This document shows positions 1-5,906 of a DNA stretch of 19,803 nucleotides, piece by piece. A program made the translations under genes and the position numbers. The DNA comes from Roseimaritima sp. (lineage in GTDB: Bacteria > Planctomycetota > Planctomycetia > Pirellulales > Pirellulaceae). Location of the stretch: positions 1 to 19,803 of the forward strand of contig SLFV01000249.1 of the NCBI GenBank assembly GCA_007124075.1, written 5' to 3'. The notes beneath the pieces were generated by a model, which made no database searches, was not told where the DNA came from, and was given only the letters and a program-made list of their open reading frames with translations. The first letter of the stretch is position 1. Every line of letters begins with the position of its first letter.

Positions 1-722
1 GAGAAGTCGCCAGGAGCGCAGACATCGGCTTGCAAACGATCGGCTGACATACAGCGGGGATGATTCTGCCATGACCAGTCGACATAGTGCGTCACGTACA
101 GATCTAGATAACCGTCGTTATTGAAGTCTGCGAACGCCGCACTACTGCTCCAAAGATTGTCGCTTAATCCGATGGATTCCTTTCGCTCAATAAATGTACC
201 ATCACCTTGATTGATAAACAGTTGCAATCCACCGTACCCGGTCAGTAAAAAATCAGCAAAACCATCTTGGTTTACGTCGCCGACAGCGACTCCGTGGGTA
301 TAAGTGTTTGCATGGCTGACCCCTGCATCGTCAGCGCACGAAACAAACTGCCAGTTGCCTAGATTGCGCCATAAGCCAGTTGGCTGTCCAATTAACGGCT
401 CGCCATGCTGAATCATTCCGCCACCGGGAAACAATAAATCAAGATTGCCATCCCGATCAAAGTCAATCACTCCCACGCCCCCGCCTAACGACTCAACAAT
501 GCTTTTGTTGTCGGTAACCTCCCCGTTCTGATAGATCGTATCGATCCCCGTTGTATTAGAGACGTCCTCAAATTCAAAACGCACAACGGTTGCTTCCTCA
601 TGCGATTCGCTTTGGAATGCTTGCGGGCTCGAGACTTCCGATTGTGGGGCGTCTCGCGAACAACCCGAAAGCCACGCTACCAACAACAACAGGTAACCCA
701 ATCGGAGCGATGCCTTGGCCAT
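1..722 (-). CDS. CRTAC1-type FG-GAP/VCBS repeat lipoprotein, C-terminus cut by the window edge
   Basis: An open minus-strand frame of 240 codons runs off the left edge. From the ATG at 722 the protein begins MAKASLRLGYLLLLVAWLSGC, a lipoprotein signal with a clean lipobox (LSGC, Cys at residue 21), so it should be an exported, lipid-anchored protein. Three FG-GAP/VCBS calcium-loop repeats follow: DFDRDGNLDLLFPGG, VGDVNQDGFADFLLTGYGG and FADFNNDGYLDLYVTHYVD, then a Cys pair (HPRC...VCAPGDF) typical of bacterial CRTAC1 proteins. The usual C-terminal UnbV/ASPIC domain would lie outside the window. An in-frame ATG at 779 exists but would bury the signal peptide. No clear Shine-Dalgarno is seen. 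It follows the TPR gene by 139 bases on the same strand; TPR plus CRTAC1 neighbours are common in planctomycetes. The family fold is a beta-propeller of unknown ligand. Confidence 0.88.
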   Translation of the reverse strand, partial: MAKASLRLGYLLLLVAWLSGCSRDAPQSEVSSPQAFQSESHEEATVVRFEFEDVSNTTGIDTIYQNGEVTDNKSIVESLGGGVGVIDFDRDGNLDLLFPGGGMIQHGEPLIGQPTGLWRNLGNWQFVSCADDAGVSHANTYTHGVAVGDVNQDGFADFLLTGYGGLQLFINQGDGTFIERKESIGLSDNLWSSSAAFADFNNDGYLDLYVTHYVDWSWQNHPRCMSADRLQADVCAPGDF

Positions 723-861
723 GCCATTGGCCAAGAAAAGAAAATCTAGCGACGGTTCAACTACGGACAAATCAAGCATAAGCAGTCATGGTCGTTTTGA
801 TCGGGGAATGTTTAGAATAAACGGCAACCTAATTACTCGTCCCTTGCGCATCTGGCTCCGA

Positions 862-2295
862 CTACTTTCCACTTGGTGGACCAGAGCCTGTGGTAGTCGC
901 GTTGATTGGCGACCCGTTGTCCAGCGTCTGTGCTATCAACTCAGCGATCTTATCCTTTGTCCGTTGACAATCGGGATCGTAACTGAAAACACTTCGTAAC
1001 CAGAATAACCCATTGCGCTGCGACTCATAACGAAATAGTAACTCACCCAACTCTAACCGAGCCTCCGTATTATTGGGGTCGCGATTGATAAGATTTCGCA
1101 ACTGATTAACCTTTGCAAGCTTTTCTCTTGCGGCTTGGACAACCTGCAACTCTTGTTCTGACTCGTCAATTTTTCCCAATCCGCGCAGAGCCATTGCCCG
1201 TGAATAACGTGCGTTGGTATCCCTTGAATTAAAGTCTAATGCTGTTTGCAGCAAGTCGAACGCCTCATCATAAATTCCAGCATTCAAGAGCAGGTTGCCC
1301 AATTCAGAGGCGGCAGTGAATAACTCTGGGGTGTCATCGACACTACGGTAAGAATCGATAATCTCTTTGACATCCGCGCGCAAGACGTCACGAAGAAGTT
1401 CCTCTGCGGCATCGGTTTTCCCTGTGGCAACAAGAGCCTGTGCCTTCGCTACTCTAACCGCAAGCGGATTGGGCATTTGCATGCACGCTTCGTAGATCGG
1501 GATTGCATCCGTCGATCGTTTTTGTTCATTCAACACCCGACCAAGGTTATACAGCGCTGAATAGTAGTCAGGTTTCAACATAATCGCGTTTCGAAAGGCA
1601 CCTTCGGCGTCAGCGAGCCGGTCAAAATGTTGGTACAACCGACCTCTGCGGTAGTAGGGTCGCGGATCCTGCGGAAAGTCCGATTGCCACGCATCAAGCA
1701 CGCGTTCGGCCATCTCCAATCGGCTAGCAACGAACAACCCGTTGACATAGGCATCGCAGATTTCCGCGGCATCCGGATTTTGCTCAAATAACCACTGGTT
1801 CAATTGTGGTTCGATCGCTGTCAGTTTGCCCTGCTGTGCCTCGGCCAGCATCCGTTCGCGAGTGACCCTACGCTCACGATTGGCAGTCCGCCGCGCGACA
1901 CGAAGGTGTTCTTCCATTTCAGCCAAATCACCTCGTCGTCGGGCGATTCTAGCCTGTATTAACCGAGTATCGGCATGATCGGGAGCAAAGCTATTGCTCC
2001 AGCCTAACCAATACTCTGCAGCGAACGCATCCAGTCTCGAAACAGCTTTGCTCGCTAAATGATTAGTGAAATAGGCCGGGCTGCCGAGGAACCACAGCGT
2101 CGCGAGAACTAGAAAAATAAAAAAGCCGATTACCAGAAACCTGCGAAACAATGGCCGAATGCTTTCGCAGAACTGTTTCTCCTCGCGGTGCGACTTTTGC
2201 TCACGGTTTGCGGTACGGCTAGATTGAGACTGAGGCGAGCGACGATACCTTTTTTCTTTCACTTTCTTTTTCAAGACACCCGAATTGTGAGGCAA
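862..2295 (-). CDS. Membrane-anchored tetratricopeptide repeat protein
   Basis: 477 codons from a TTG start. A basic N-terminal tail (residues 1-50, many Lys/Arg) precedes one hydrophobic segment at about 53-71, then a long soluble helical region, so the protein is probably anchored in the cytoplasmic membrane with TPRs on the outer side. Recognisable TPR helices include DPRPYYRRGRLYQHFDRLAD, the following PDYYSALYNLGRVLNEQ and, later, DTNARYSRAMALRGLGKIDE and NTEARLELGELL. TPRs act as protein-protein scaffolds. The start is uncertain: TTG at 2295, TTG at 2274 or GTG at 2262 are in frame and none has a strong Shine-Dalgarno. TTG 2295 lies 9 bases after the lipoprotein stop and in the same frame, so translational coupling is plausible. 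The C-terminus is polar and ends in a Gly/Ser/Pro-rich tail. Confidence 0.85.
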   Translation of the reverse strand: MPHNSGVLKKKVKEKRYRRSPQSQSSRTANREQKSHREEKQFCESIRPLFRRFLVIGFFIFLVLATLWFLGSPAYFTNHLASKAVSRLDAFAAEYWLGWSNSFAPDHADTRLIQARIARRRGDLAEMEEHLRVARRTANRERRVTRERMLAEAQQGKLTAIEPQLNQWLFEQNPDAAEICDAYVNGLFVASRLEMAERVLDAWQSDFPQDPRPYYRRGRLYQHFDRLADAEGAFRNAIMLKPDYYSALYNLGRVLNEQKRSTDAIPIYEACMQMPNPLAVRVAKAQALVATGKTDAAEELLRDVLRADVKEIIDSYRSVDDTPELFTAASELGNLLLNAGIYDEAFDLLQTALDFNSRDTNARYSRAMALRGLGKIDESEQELQVVQAAREKLAKVNQLRNLINRDPNNTEARLELGELLFRYESQRNGLFWLRSVFSYDPDCQRTKDKIAELIAQTLDNGSPINATTTGSGPPSGK

Positions 2296-2304
2296 TTCGA
2301 TCGA

Positions 2305-2625
2305 TCACTGGATTTTAGCGATCATCTCATTCGCTTTGGCGGTCGCTTGCGCACCGCTCAGTGTTTCCAGTTTCTCTAGATCGCCTTGCAATTCAGAAGC
2401 TAACCCAGGGTTCTCCTCGCGGTACGTAGCGAGATTGTCCATAATGGAGGACATTTCACTTCCTAATTGACCGTTTTCCGCTGTCATTTTTAGATCGTTA
2501 CGAATCATTTCCGCAACGGAGATCGATGGTGCGTCGACCTGTGTTGACGTAGGCCCACCGCACCCAGGGCAACAGCAAAATGACACTGATGCAGCCAAAA
2601 GAAGAAAAAATTTCGCCAAGTTCAC
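2305..2625 (-). CDS. Small Cys-rich lipoprotein-like protein
   Basis: 106 codons from a GTG start with a good Shine-Dalgarno 8 bases upstream. The N-terminus (MNLAKFFLLLAASVSF) is a signal sequence running straight into a cysteine cluster (CCCPGCGG, residues 17-24), as in many planctomycete lipoproteins; which Cys would be lipidated is unclear because no site fits the lipobox perfectly. The mature part is small, acidic and predicted helical, without a domain I can name. It sits directly after a DUF1559 gene, a position where planctomycetes often carry a small lipoprotein, and 9 bases before the TPR gene. Function is unknown; a partner for the DUF1559 or TPR protein is inference. Confidence 0.8.
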   Translation of the reverse strand: MNLAKFFLLLAASVSFCCCPGCGGPTSTQVDAPSISVAEMIRNDLKMTAENGQLGSEMSSIMDNLATYREENPGLASELQGDLEKLETLSGAQATAKANEMIAKIQ

Positions 2626-2633
2626 CCAATTTA

Positions 2634-2638
2634 CTCCT
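2634..2638 (-). promoter_or_regulatory. Shine-Dalgarno of the small lipoprotein gene
   Basis: Minus-strand AGGAG lies 8 bases before the GTG at 2625. It decides this GTG as the start even though no ATG is available at that point. Confidence 0.7.
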
Positions 2639-2655
2639 GCAATTCGACAAATGAA

Positions 2656-2685
2656 GCTGGATTGAACTCTTCAGCTCAATCCAGC
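2656..2685 (-). terminator. Hairpin between the DUF1559 gene and the lipoprotein gene (terminator or attenuator)
   Basis: A perfect 10-bp stem, GCTGGATTGA with TCAATCCAGC, encloses a 10-base loop. On the minus strand it begins 34 bases after the DUF1559 stop and is followed by TTCATTTGTCG, only a weak U tract. Only 30 bases separate it from the lipoprotein GTG, too little for an independent promoter downstream of it, so partial termination (attenuation) or mRNA 3'-end protection fits better than full termination. Confidence 0.5.
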
Positions 2686-2719
2686 ATAAACCTTCCCAAT
2701 CCGGTTGGACAAACCATCG

Positions 2720-3763
2720 CTACGGTAGTTCGAAAGATATGCCGTCGTCACGCCCGCCAAACGCATGCCAGGTATTCAAGTCGACCGTTTCCGAGACAAA
2801 ACGCACCGAAGCGTCACCCACCGTACACTGCACGCCACCTGGATGACGACTTCTAGCCGGGTACACACCATCCCGATCAGAGGCAAATCCACTGCCACTT
2901 GTTTGGCAAGTGGGAAAACGCCAATTCGGTGGTGCTACTGTATTCAACATCGTTTGCGTGGGAATCGGCGCAATCCAATGCTGGCCATTGGTAGAATTAT
3001 GGGTTGTTGTCGCCTCGCAAGCCGCTCCAAACGTATCAAGATCAATCTGTGAGGGAAATTGACGATCCCCTGGAAAGGCCGTGCCAATCCGAGGCTCAGA
3101 TGACTTTCCATTCATCAACCTCGAATTATTGTTGTCCCCCACCAAGTGCTCCGACAACATCAACGTGTTACTCAGGCCATCGATTACGTCGGCAAAACGA
3201 AGCTCTCCTCGAATCGTTGGATTACCACTCGTATTTCCACGAAACATACCGTTCTGCTCAGTCATGTTAGCCCAAGCGATAGTAGTTCCAGAACTCATTC
3301 CGTAATTGCATCCCCGCCCGCTATCTCGACCACTAGCAGCGGGCTGGAATCGAATGTCCGATGGACAGAGGAAGGCAGGAATTGCTGTTCGTCGCAAAAC
3401 TTCCAGCTGACCACCCTCTCCCCCGGTATCCCAGTGATGCCAGAAGTCTCGTGTCACAGTCCTCAACTGGTCGTGCAATGGCTGCTGTTCGATGTAGGGC
3501 AAAATTTGCGTAAATCCGCTGTAGCCCCGCCAGTAATCATTCTGACCATTTCGATAAGCGAAAGCGGGTAGCGTATTGAATGTGTCGTGATAGTTATGCA
3601 TGGCTAAGCCGAGTTGTTTCAAGTTATTGCCACAACTCATCCGGCGAGCAGCCTCGCGCGCTGCCTGAACGGCAGGAAGCAGTAAACCGACCAAAACCCC
3701 GATAATTGCAATTACGACCAGCAATTCAACAAGGGTAAACCCTCTTTGTCCCAATCTCTTCAT
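2720..3763 (-). CDS. DUF1559 (SBP_bac_10-type) pseudopilin-like protein with type IV methylation motif
   Basis: 347 codons, the usual length for this very large planctomycete family. The N-terminus is a class III prepilin signal: a short basic leader (MKRLGQRG) followed by FTLVELLVVIAIIGVLVG, with cleavage expected after the Gly. Next comes the family's linker, LLPAVQAAREAARRMSC, and the NLKQLGLAMHNYHD segment. The C-terminal end carries the family H-x9-DG region in a slightly altered form (SRHPGGVQ, then GDASVRFVSETV; Gly-Asp-Ala where Asp-Gly-Ser is common). The ATG at 3763 has an AGAGGG Shine-Dalgarno 5-6 bases upstream. Such proteins are thought to be exported and possibly assembled through a type II/IV secretion-like machine; their real role is not established. 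First gene of a probable operon with the lipoprotein, TPR and CRTAC1 genes. Confidence 0.93.
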   Translation of the reverse strand: MKRLGQRGFTLVELLVVIAIIGVLVGLLLPAVQAAREAARRMSCGNNLKQLGLAMHNYHDTFNTLPAFAYRNGQNDYWRGYSGFTQILPYIEQQPLHDQLRTVTRDFWHHWDTGGEGGQLEVLRRTAIPAFLCPSDIRFQPAASGRDSGRGCNYGMSSGTTIAWANMTEQNGMFRGNTSGNPTIRGELRFADVIDGLSNTLMLSEHLVGDNNNSRLMNGKSSEPRIGTAFPGDRQFPSQIDLDTFGAACEATTTHNSTNGQHWIAPIPTQTMLNTVAPPNWRFPTCQTSGSGFASDRDGVYPARSRHPGGVQCTVGDASVRFVSETVDLNTWHAFGGRDDGISFELP

Positions 3764-3878
3764 TTTTTACCCTCTAAAAATGGCGCGACAGATAAGAAGT
3801 CCAGAACCAGGCGTCCACCCCGGACAGGGCGAGCTGACTACACTATCAGAAAAAGCATGGGACCTGGCTAAACCTTCG

Positions 3879-3908
3879 AGTGTAACAGGCTGGTGCCCCA
3901 TCCGTCAA
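3879..3908 (-). promoter_or_regulatory. Candidate sigma-70-type promoter of the DUF1559 operon
   Basis: On the minus strand TTGACG (3903-3908, 5 of 6 matches to the -35 consensus) is followed after 18 bases by TACACT (3879-3884, 4 of 6 to the -10). Transcription would start near 3871 and give a leader of about 108 bases before the ATG at 3763. The match is by eye only. Confidence 0.4.
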
Positions 3909-3959
3909 GCGAAAACAGATTCATTTTTTCCTGTCTTCGTCGCGGGGGCTTCGCTTGAC
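3904..3959. repeat. 10-bp inverted repeat overlapping the candidate promoter
   Basis: GTCAAGCGAA at 3904-3913 and its exact complement TTCGCTTGAC at 3950-3959 are separated by 36 bases. The proximal arm includes most of the proposed -35 box. The spacer holds a second imperfect pairing (3911-3918 with 3931-3938). It could be an operator pair, a folded DNA/RNA element or a remnant of a dispersed repeat. Confidence 0.4.
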
Positions 3960-4013
3960 CTTCGCTGTTTCCGCCCGATGTCCAGGCGAGGCGAAAAGGC
4001 ACGGTGGTTCCAG

Positions 4014-4088
4014 CTACTCAGAGCCTTCCCTCGATCGAATCCGCCGCATCCCTCTGGTGTCGCCTGAATCGCTGCTGAGCCTTTTCAT
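4014..4088 (-). CDS. Possible 24-codon small open frame
   Basis: ATG at 4088 is preceded by AGAGG 6 bases upstream, a good Shine-Dalgarno, and the frame encodes a very basic 24-residue peptide starting MKRLSSDSGDTRGMRR and ending at TAG. It lies just after the hairpin following tsaD. The length is easily reached by chance and nothing shows conservation here. It may be a leader peptide, a chance frame, or part of a dispersed repeat. Confidence 0.15.
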   Translation of the reverse strand: MKRLSSDSGDTRGMRRIRSREGSE

Positions 4089-4108
4089 ACTCCACCTCTT
4101 TTTTGACC

Positions 4109-4129
4109 CCCACGAGTTCGTCTCGTGGG
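4109..4129 (-). terminator. Hairpin downstream of tsaD
   Basis: A perfect 8-bp stem CCCACGAG / CTCGTGGG with a 5-base loop lies 24 bases past the tsaD stop. On the minus strand it is followed by an A-rich run, not a U tract, so it is not a canonical intrinsic terminator. It may still mark the 3' end of the tsaD message or be a dispersed palindrome. Confidence 0.4.
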
Positions 4130-4153
4130 TGAAGTAAGCTTCGCGAGCGGTGA

Positions 4154-5176
4154 TTAGTGTCCTCGTTGCAGTCCCGGTTCGACGTCCAGGATTACAGGTG
4201 CGAAATCGCCGATCGCCAATTTCTCCAACGCAATCGCCCCCATAACTGCATTGTCCGTACACAGTTCCGGGGGGGCGATCCATAATTCAATGCCGCTTTC
4301 GTCTGCTGCTTGCTGCAGTTGCCGTCGCAGGCACTCATTCGCGGCGACCCCACCGCCAACACACAGTCGCTGACGTCGATAGTGTTTGACCGCCGCTATC
4401 GATTTTACGACTAGCACGTCCACCACGGCTTGTTGAAACGATGCGCACAAATCCTCAACCTCCCGCTCGTTCAGGGACAAATGGGAAAAATCTCGTTCCC
4501 CTGGTCCGATTAGCTGGTAACGAACCGCAGTTTTTAGGCCGCTGAAGCTGAAGTTGAAATTTCCCTGTTGCCTCAAGGACCGAGGGAACTGGTATGCCTG
4601 CGGGTCCCCCTTGGCGGCTCGTCGGGAAACTTCGGGACCCCCAGGAAACGGCAACCCCAGCATCGCGCCAACCTTATCAAACACTTCTCCTGCCGCGTCG
4701 TCGATCGTGCCGCCAATGTAATCCAGGTGCAAAGCCTGCTGACAATCATACAAGCTGGTATGTCCGCCACTGACGATCAAGCCCACGCAGGGGTAAATCG
4801 AGCGTGAACTTCCGAACTGGCAAGCGTAGATATGTGCATGCAGGTGGTTTATCGCGATCAGCGGTTTACCCCAAGCGATCGCCAGCGTTTTGGCGGCGAC
4901 CACTCCGACCAGCAGAGAGCCGGCCAATCCCGGCTTGTGCGCCACCGCAATCGCTTGCAGTTGCGCCGGCAAGATGCCCGACTGCCTCAAGGCCGTATCA
5001 ATCACCGGTAGGATACGTTCCAAATGTGCCCGTGCGGCTACCTCGGGAACAATGCCTTGATACTGCGCGTGCAGCTCGGTCTGGGTTGCCAAGGTGGCCC
5101 CCAGCACTTGCCCGCTTTCGGAAATAACCGCAGCAGCGGTCTCGTCACAGGTCGTTTCAATGGTCAGAATAGCCAT
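4154..5176 (-). CDS. tsaD: tRNA N6-adenosine threonylcarbamoyltransferase TsaD
   Basis: 340 codons, the normal length for TsaD (Kae1/YgjD family). TsaD transfers the threonylcarbamoyl group from threonylcarbamoyl-AMP to A37 of tRNAs that read ANN codons, forming t6A in the cytoplasm together with TsaB and TsaE. Visible hallmarks: N-terminal ILTIETTCDETAAAV (residues 3-17), GIVPEVAARAHLE (41-53), the metal-binding NHLHAHIYA with His111 and His115, SGGHTSL (136-142), GGTIDDAAGEVFDKVG (155-170), FSGLKTA (211-217), GGGVAAN (274-280) and the third metal ligand Asp308 in CTDNAVMGA. The ATG at 5176 gives a family-typical N-terminus; GAGGA lies about 14 bases upstream, rather far. It diverges from rsmG with an 86-base gap. 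No tsaB or tsaE is seen nearby. Confidence 0.97.
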   Translation of the reverse strand: MAILTIETTCDETAAAVISESGQVLGATLATQTELHAQYQGIVPEVAARAHLERILPVIDTALRQSGILPAQLQAIAVAHKPGLAGSLLVGVVAAKTLAIAWGKPLIAINHLHAHIYACQFGSSRSIYPCVGLIVSGGHTSLYDCQQALHLDYIGGTIDDAAGEVFDKVGAMLGLPFPGGPEVSRRAAKGDPQAYQFPRSLRQQGNFNFSFSGLKTAVRYQLIGPGERDFSHLSLNEREVEDLCASFQQAVVDVLVVKSIAAVKHYRRQRLCVGGGVAANECLRRQLQQAADESGIELWIAPPELCTDNAVMGAIALEKLAIGDFAPVILDVEPGLQRGH

Positions 5177-5249
5177 GCGGTCATTGTGCGTCCTCGAAGC
5201 GAATTGCCAAGGGGAAGCGGATTGTTTTGGATTTTCGTGGTTTGATCAG

Positions 5250-5254
5250 AGGAG
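5250..5254 (+). promoter_or_regulatory. Shine-Dalgarno deciding the rsmG start
   Basis: AGGAG lies 8 bases before a TTG at 5263. This favours TTG 5263 over the upstream in-frame TTG at 5227, which has no Shine-Dalgarno. Confidence 0.6.
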
Positions 5255-5262
5255 CATCCATT

Positions 5263-5904
5263 TTGGCGATCGAAATTGATTTCGCGGCGGCCTTGGACCG
5301 TGCCGGTTACGCCCTGGAACCCTCGCAGGCCGAAGCAATTCAAGCGTATGTGCATTTGCTTTGGGAACGGAACGCACAAATCAACCTGACGCGGCACACC
5401 GATTGGCGGTCCATTGTCGATCGCGACCTCCGCGACGTGATGCAACTGGCACCCTTGTTGGGGGTGGGAGAACAGGTGTTGGACCTTGGCTCCGGTGGCG
5501 GCGTCCCCGGAATACCGCTGGCGATCCTACGGCCCGATTTGGAGATTTCGCTGGCTGAATCGGTCGGCAAGCGAGCCGCCGTATTGAACACATTTGTGGA
5601 AACGTTGCAATTGCCGATCGCGGTGTATGCCTCGCGCGGGGAGGATTTACTGGAAGACTTCCGTTTTCATTCGATCGTCGTTCGCGCGGTCGGTTCGCTC
5701 AGAAAGCTTTGCAATTGGATTGCCCCCCACTGGGACAGCGTCGGCCGGTTGTTGGTGATCAAAGGTCCCAAATGGATTGAAGAACGAGGCGAGGCGAGGC
5801 ATCACGGGGTGATGGAACATCTGGAGCTCCGGAAATTGGTGGGTTATCCGCTGGGCGAGGGGGAAAATGAGGGCGTGATTCTGCAACTGACACGGCAACG
5901 TTAG
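5263..5904 (+). CDS. rsmG: 16S rRNA (guanine527-N7)-methyltransferase RsmG
   Basis: 213 codons from TTG at 5263, close to the usual length of this family (about 207 in E. coli). RsmG (formerly GidB) methylates N7 of G527 in the 530 loop of 16S rRNA using S-adenosylmethionine; loss gives low-level streptomycin resistance in other bacteria. Seen in the protein: an N-terminal helical region with LLWERNAQINLT (typical of the family), the Rossmann SAM loop VLDLGSGGGVPGIPLA at about residues 72-87, the ESVGKRAAVLN acidic/Lys segment (motif for ribose binding and rRNA contact), SRGEDLL, and the VVRAVGSL segment followed by LLVIKGPK. An earlier TTG at 5227 would add 12 residues but lacks a ribosome site. 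The gene ends 2 bases before the permease ATG, so the two are probably co-transcribed. Confidence 0.95.
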   Translation: MAIEIDFAAALDRAGYALEPSQAEAIQAYVHLLWERNAQINLTRHTDWRSIVDRDLRDVMQLAPLLGVGEQVLDLGSGGGVPGIPLAILRPDLEISLAESVGKRAAVLNTFVETLQLPIAVYASRGEDLLEDFRFHSIVVRAVGSLRKLCNWIAPHWDSVGRLLVIKGPKWIEERGEARHHGVMEHLELRKLVGYPLGEGENEGVILQLTRQR

Positions 5905-5906
5905 CG

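Larger units (their letters stand above)
3764..4153. other. 390-base intergenic region between tsaD and the DUF1559 gene
   Basis: No convincing protein gene longer than 24 codons is seen here. It holds a candidate promoter for the DUF1559 operon (3879-3908), a 10-bp inverted repeat overlapping it (3904-3959), a perfect 8-bp hairpin just after tsaD (4109-4129), and a tiny open frame with a Shine-Dalgarno (4014-4088). Plus-strand open frames across it have no coding character. Confidence 0.6.

Noticed and set aside
715..999. 94-codon plus-strand open frame across the gap between the CRTAC1 and TPR genes
   Set aside because: Overlaps both minus-strand genes at its ends, has no Shine-Dalgarno and no coding character.
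3780..4067. 95-codon plus-strand open frame in the tsaD-DUF1559 gap
   Set aside because: No ribosome site, atypical composition, and it crosses the candidate promoter of the DUF1559 operon.
5204..5232. Possible plus-strand promoter TTGCCA with 17-base spacer before rsmG
   Set aside because: The -35 is fair but the -10 (TTGGAT) matches only 3 of 6 positions; too weak to list.
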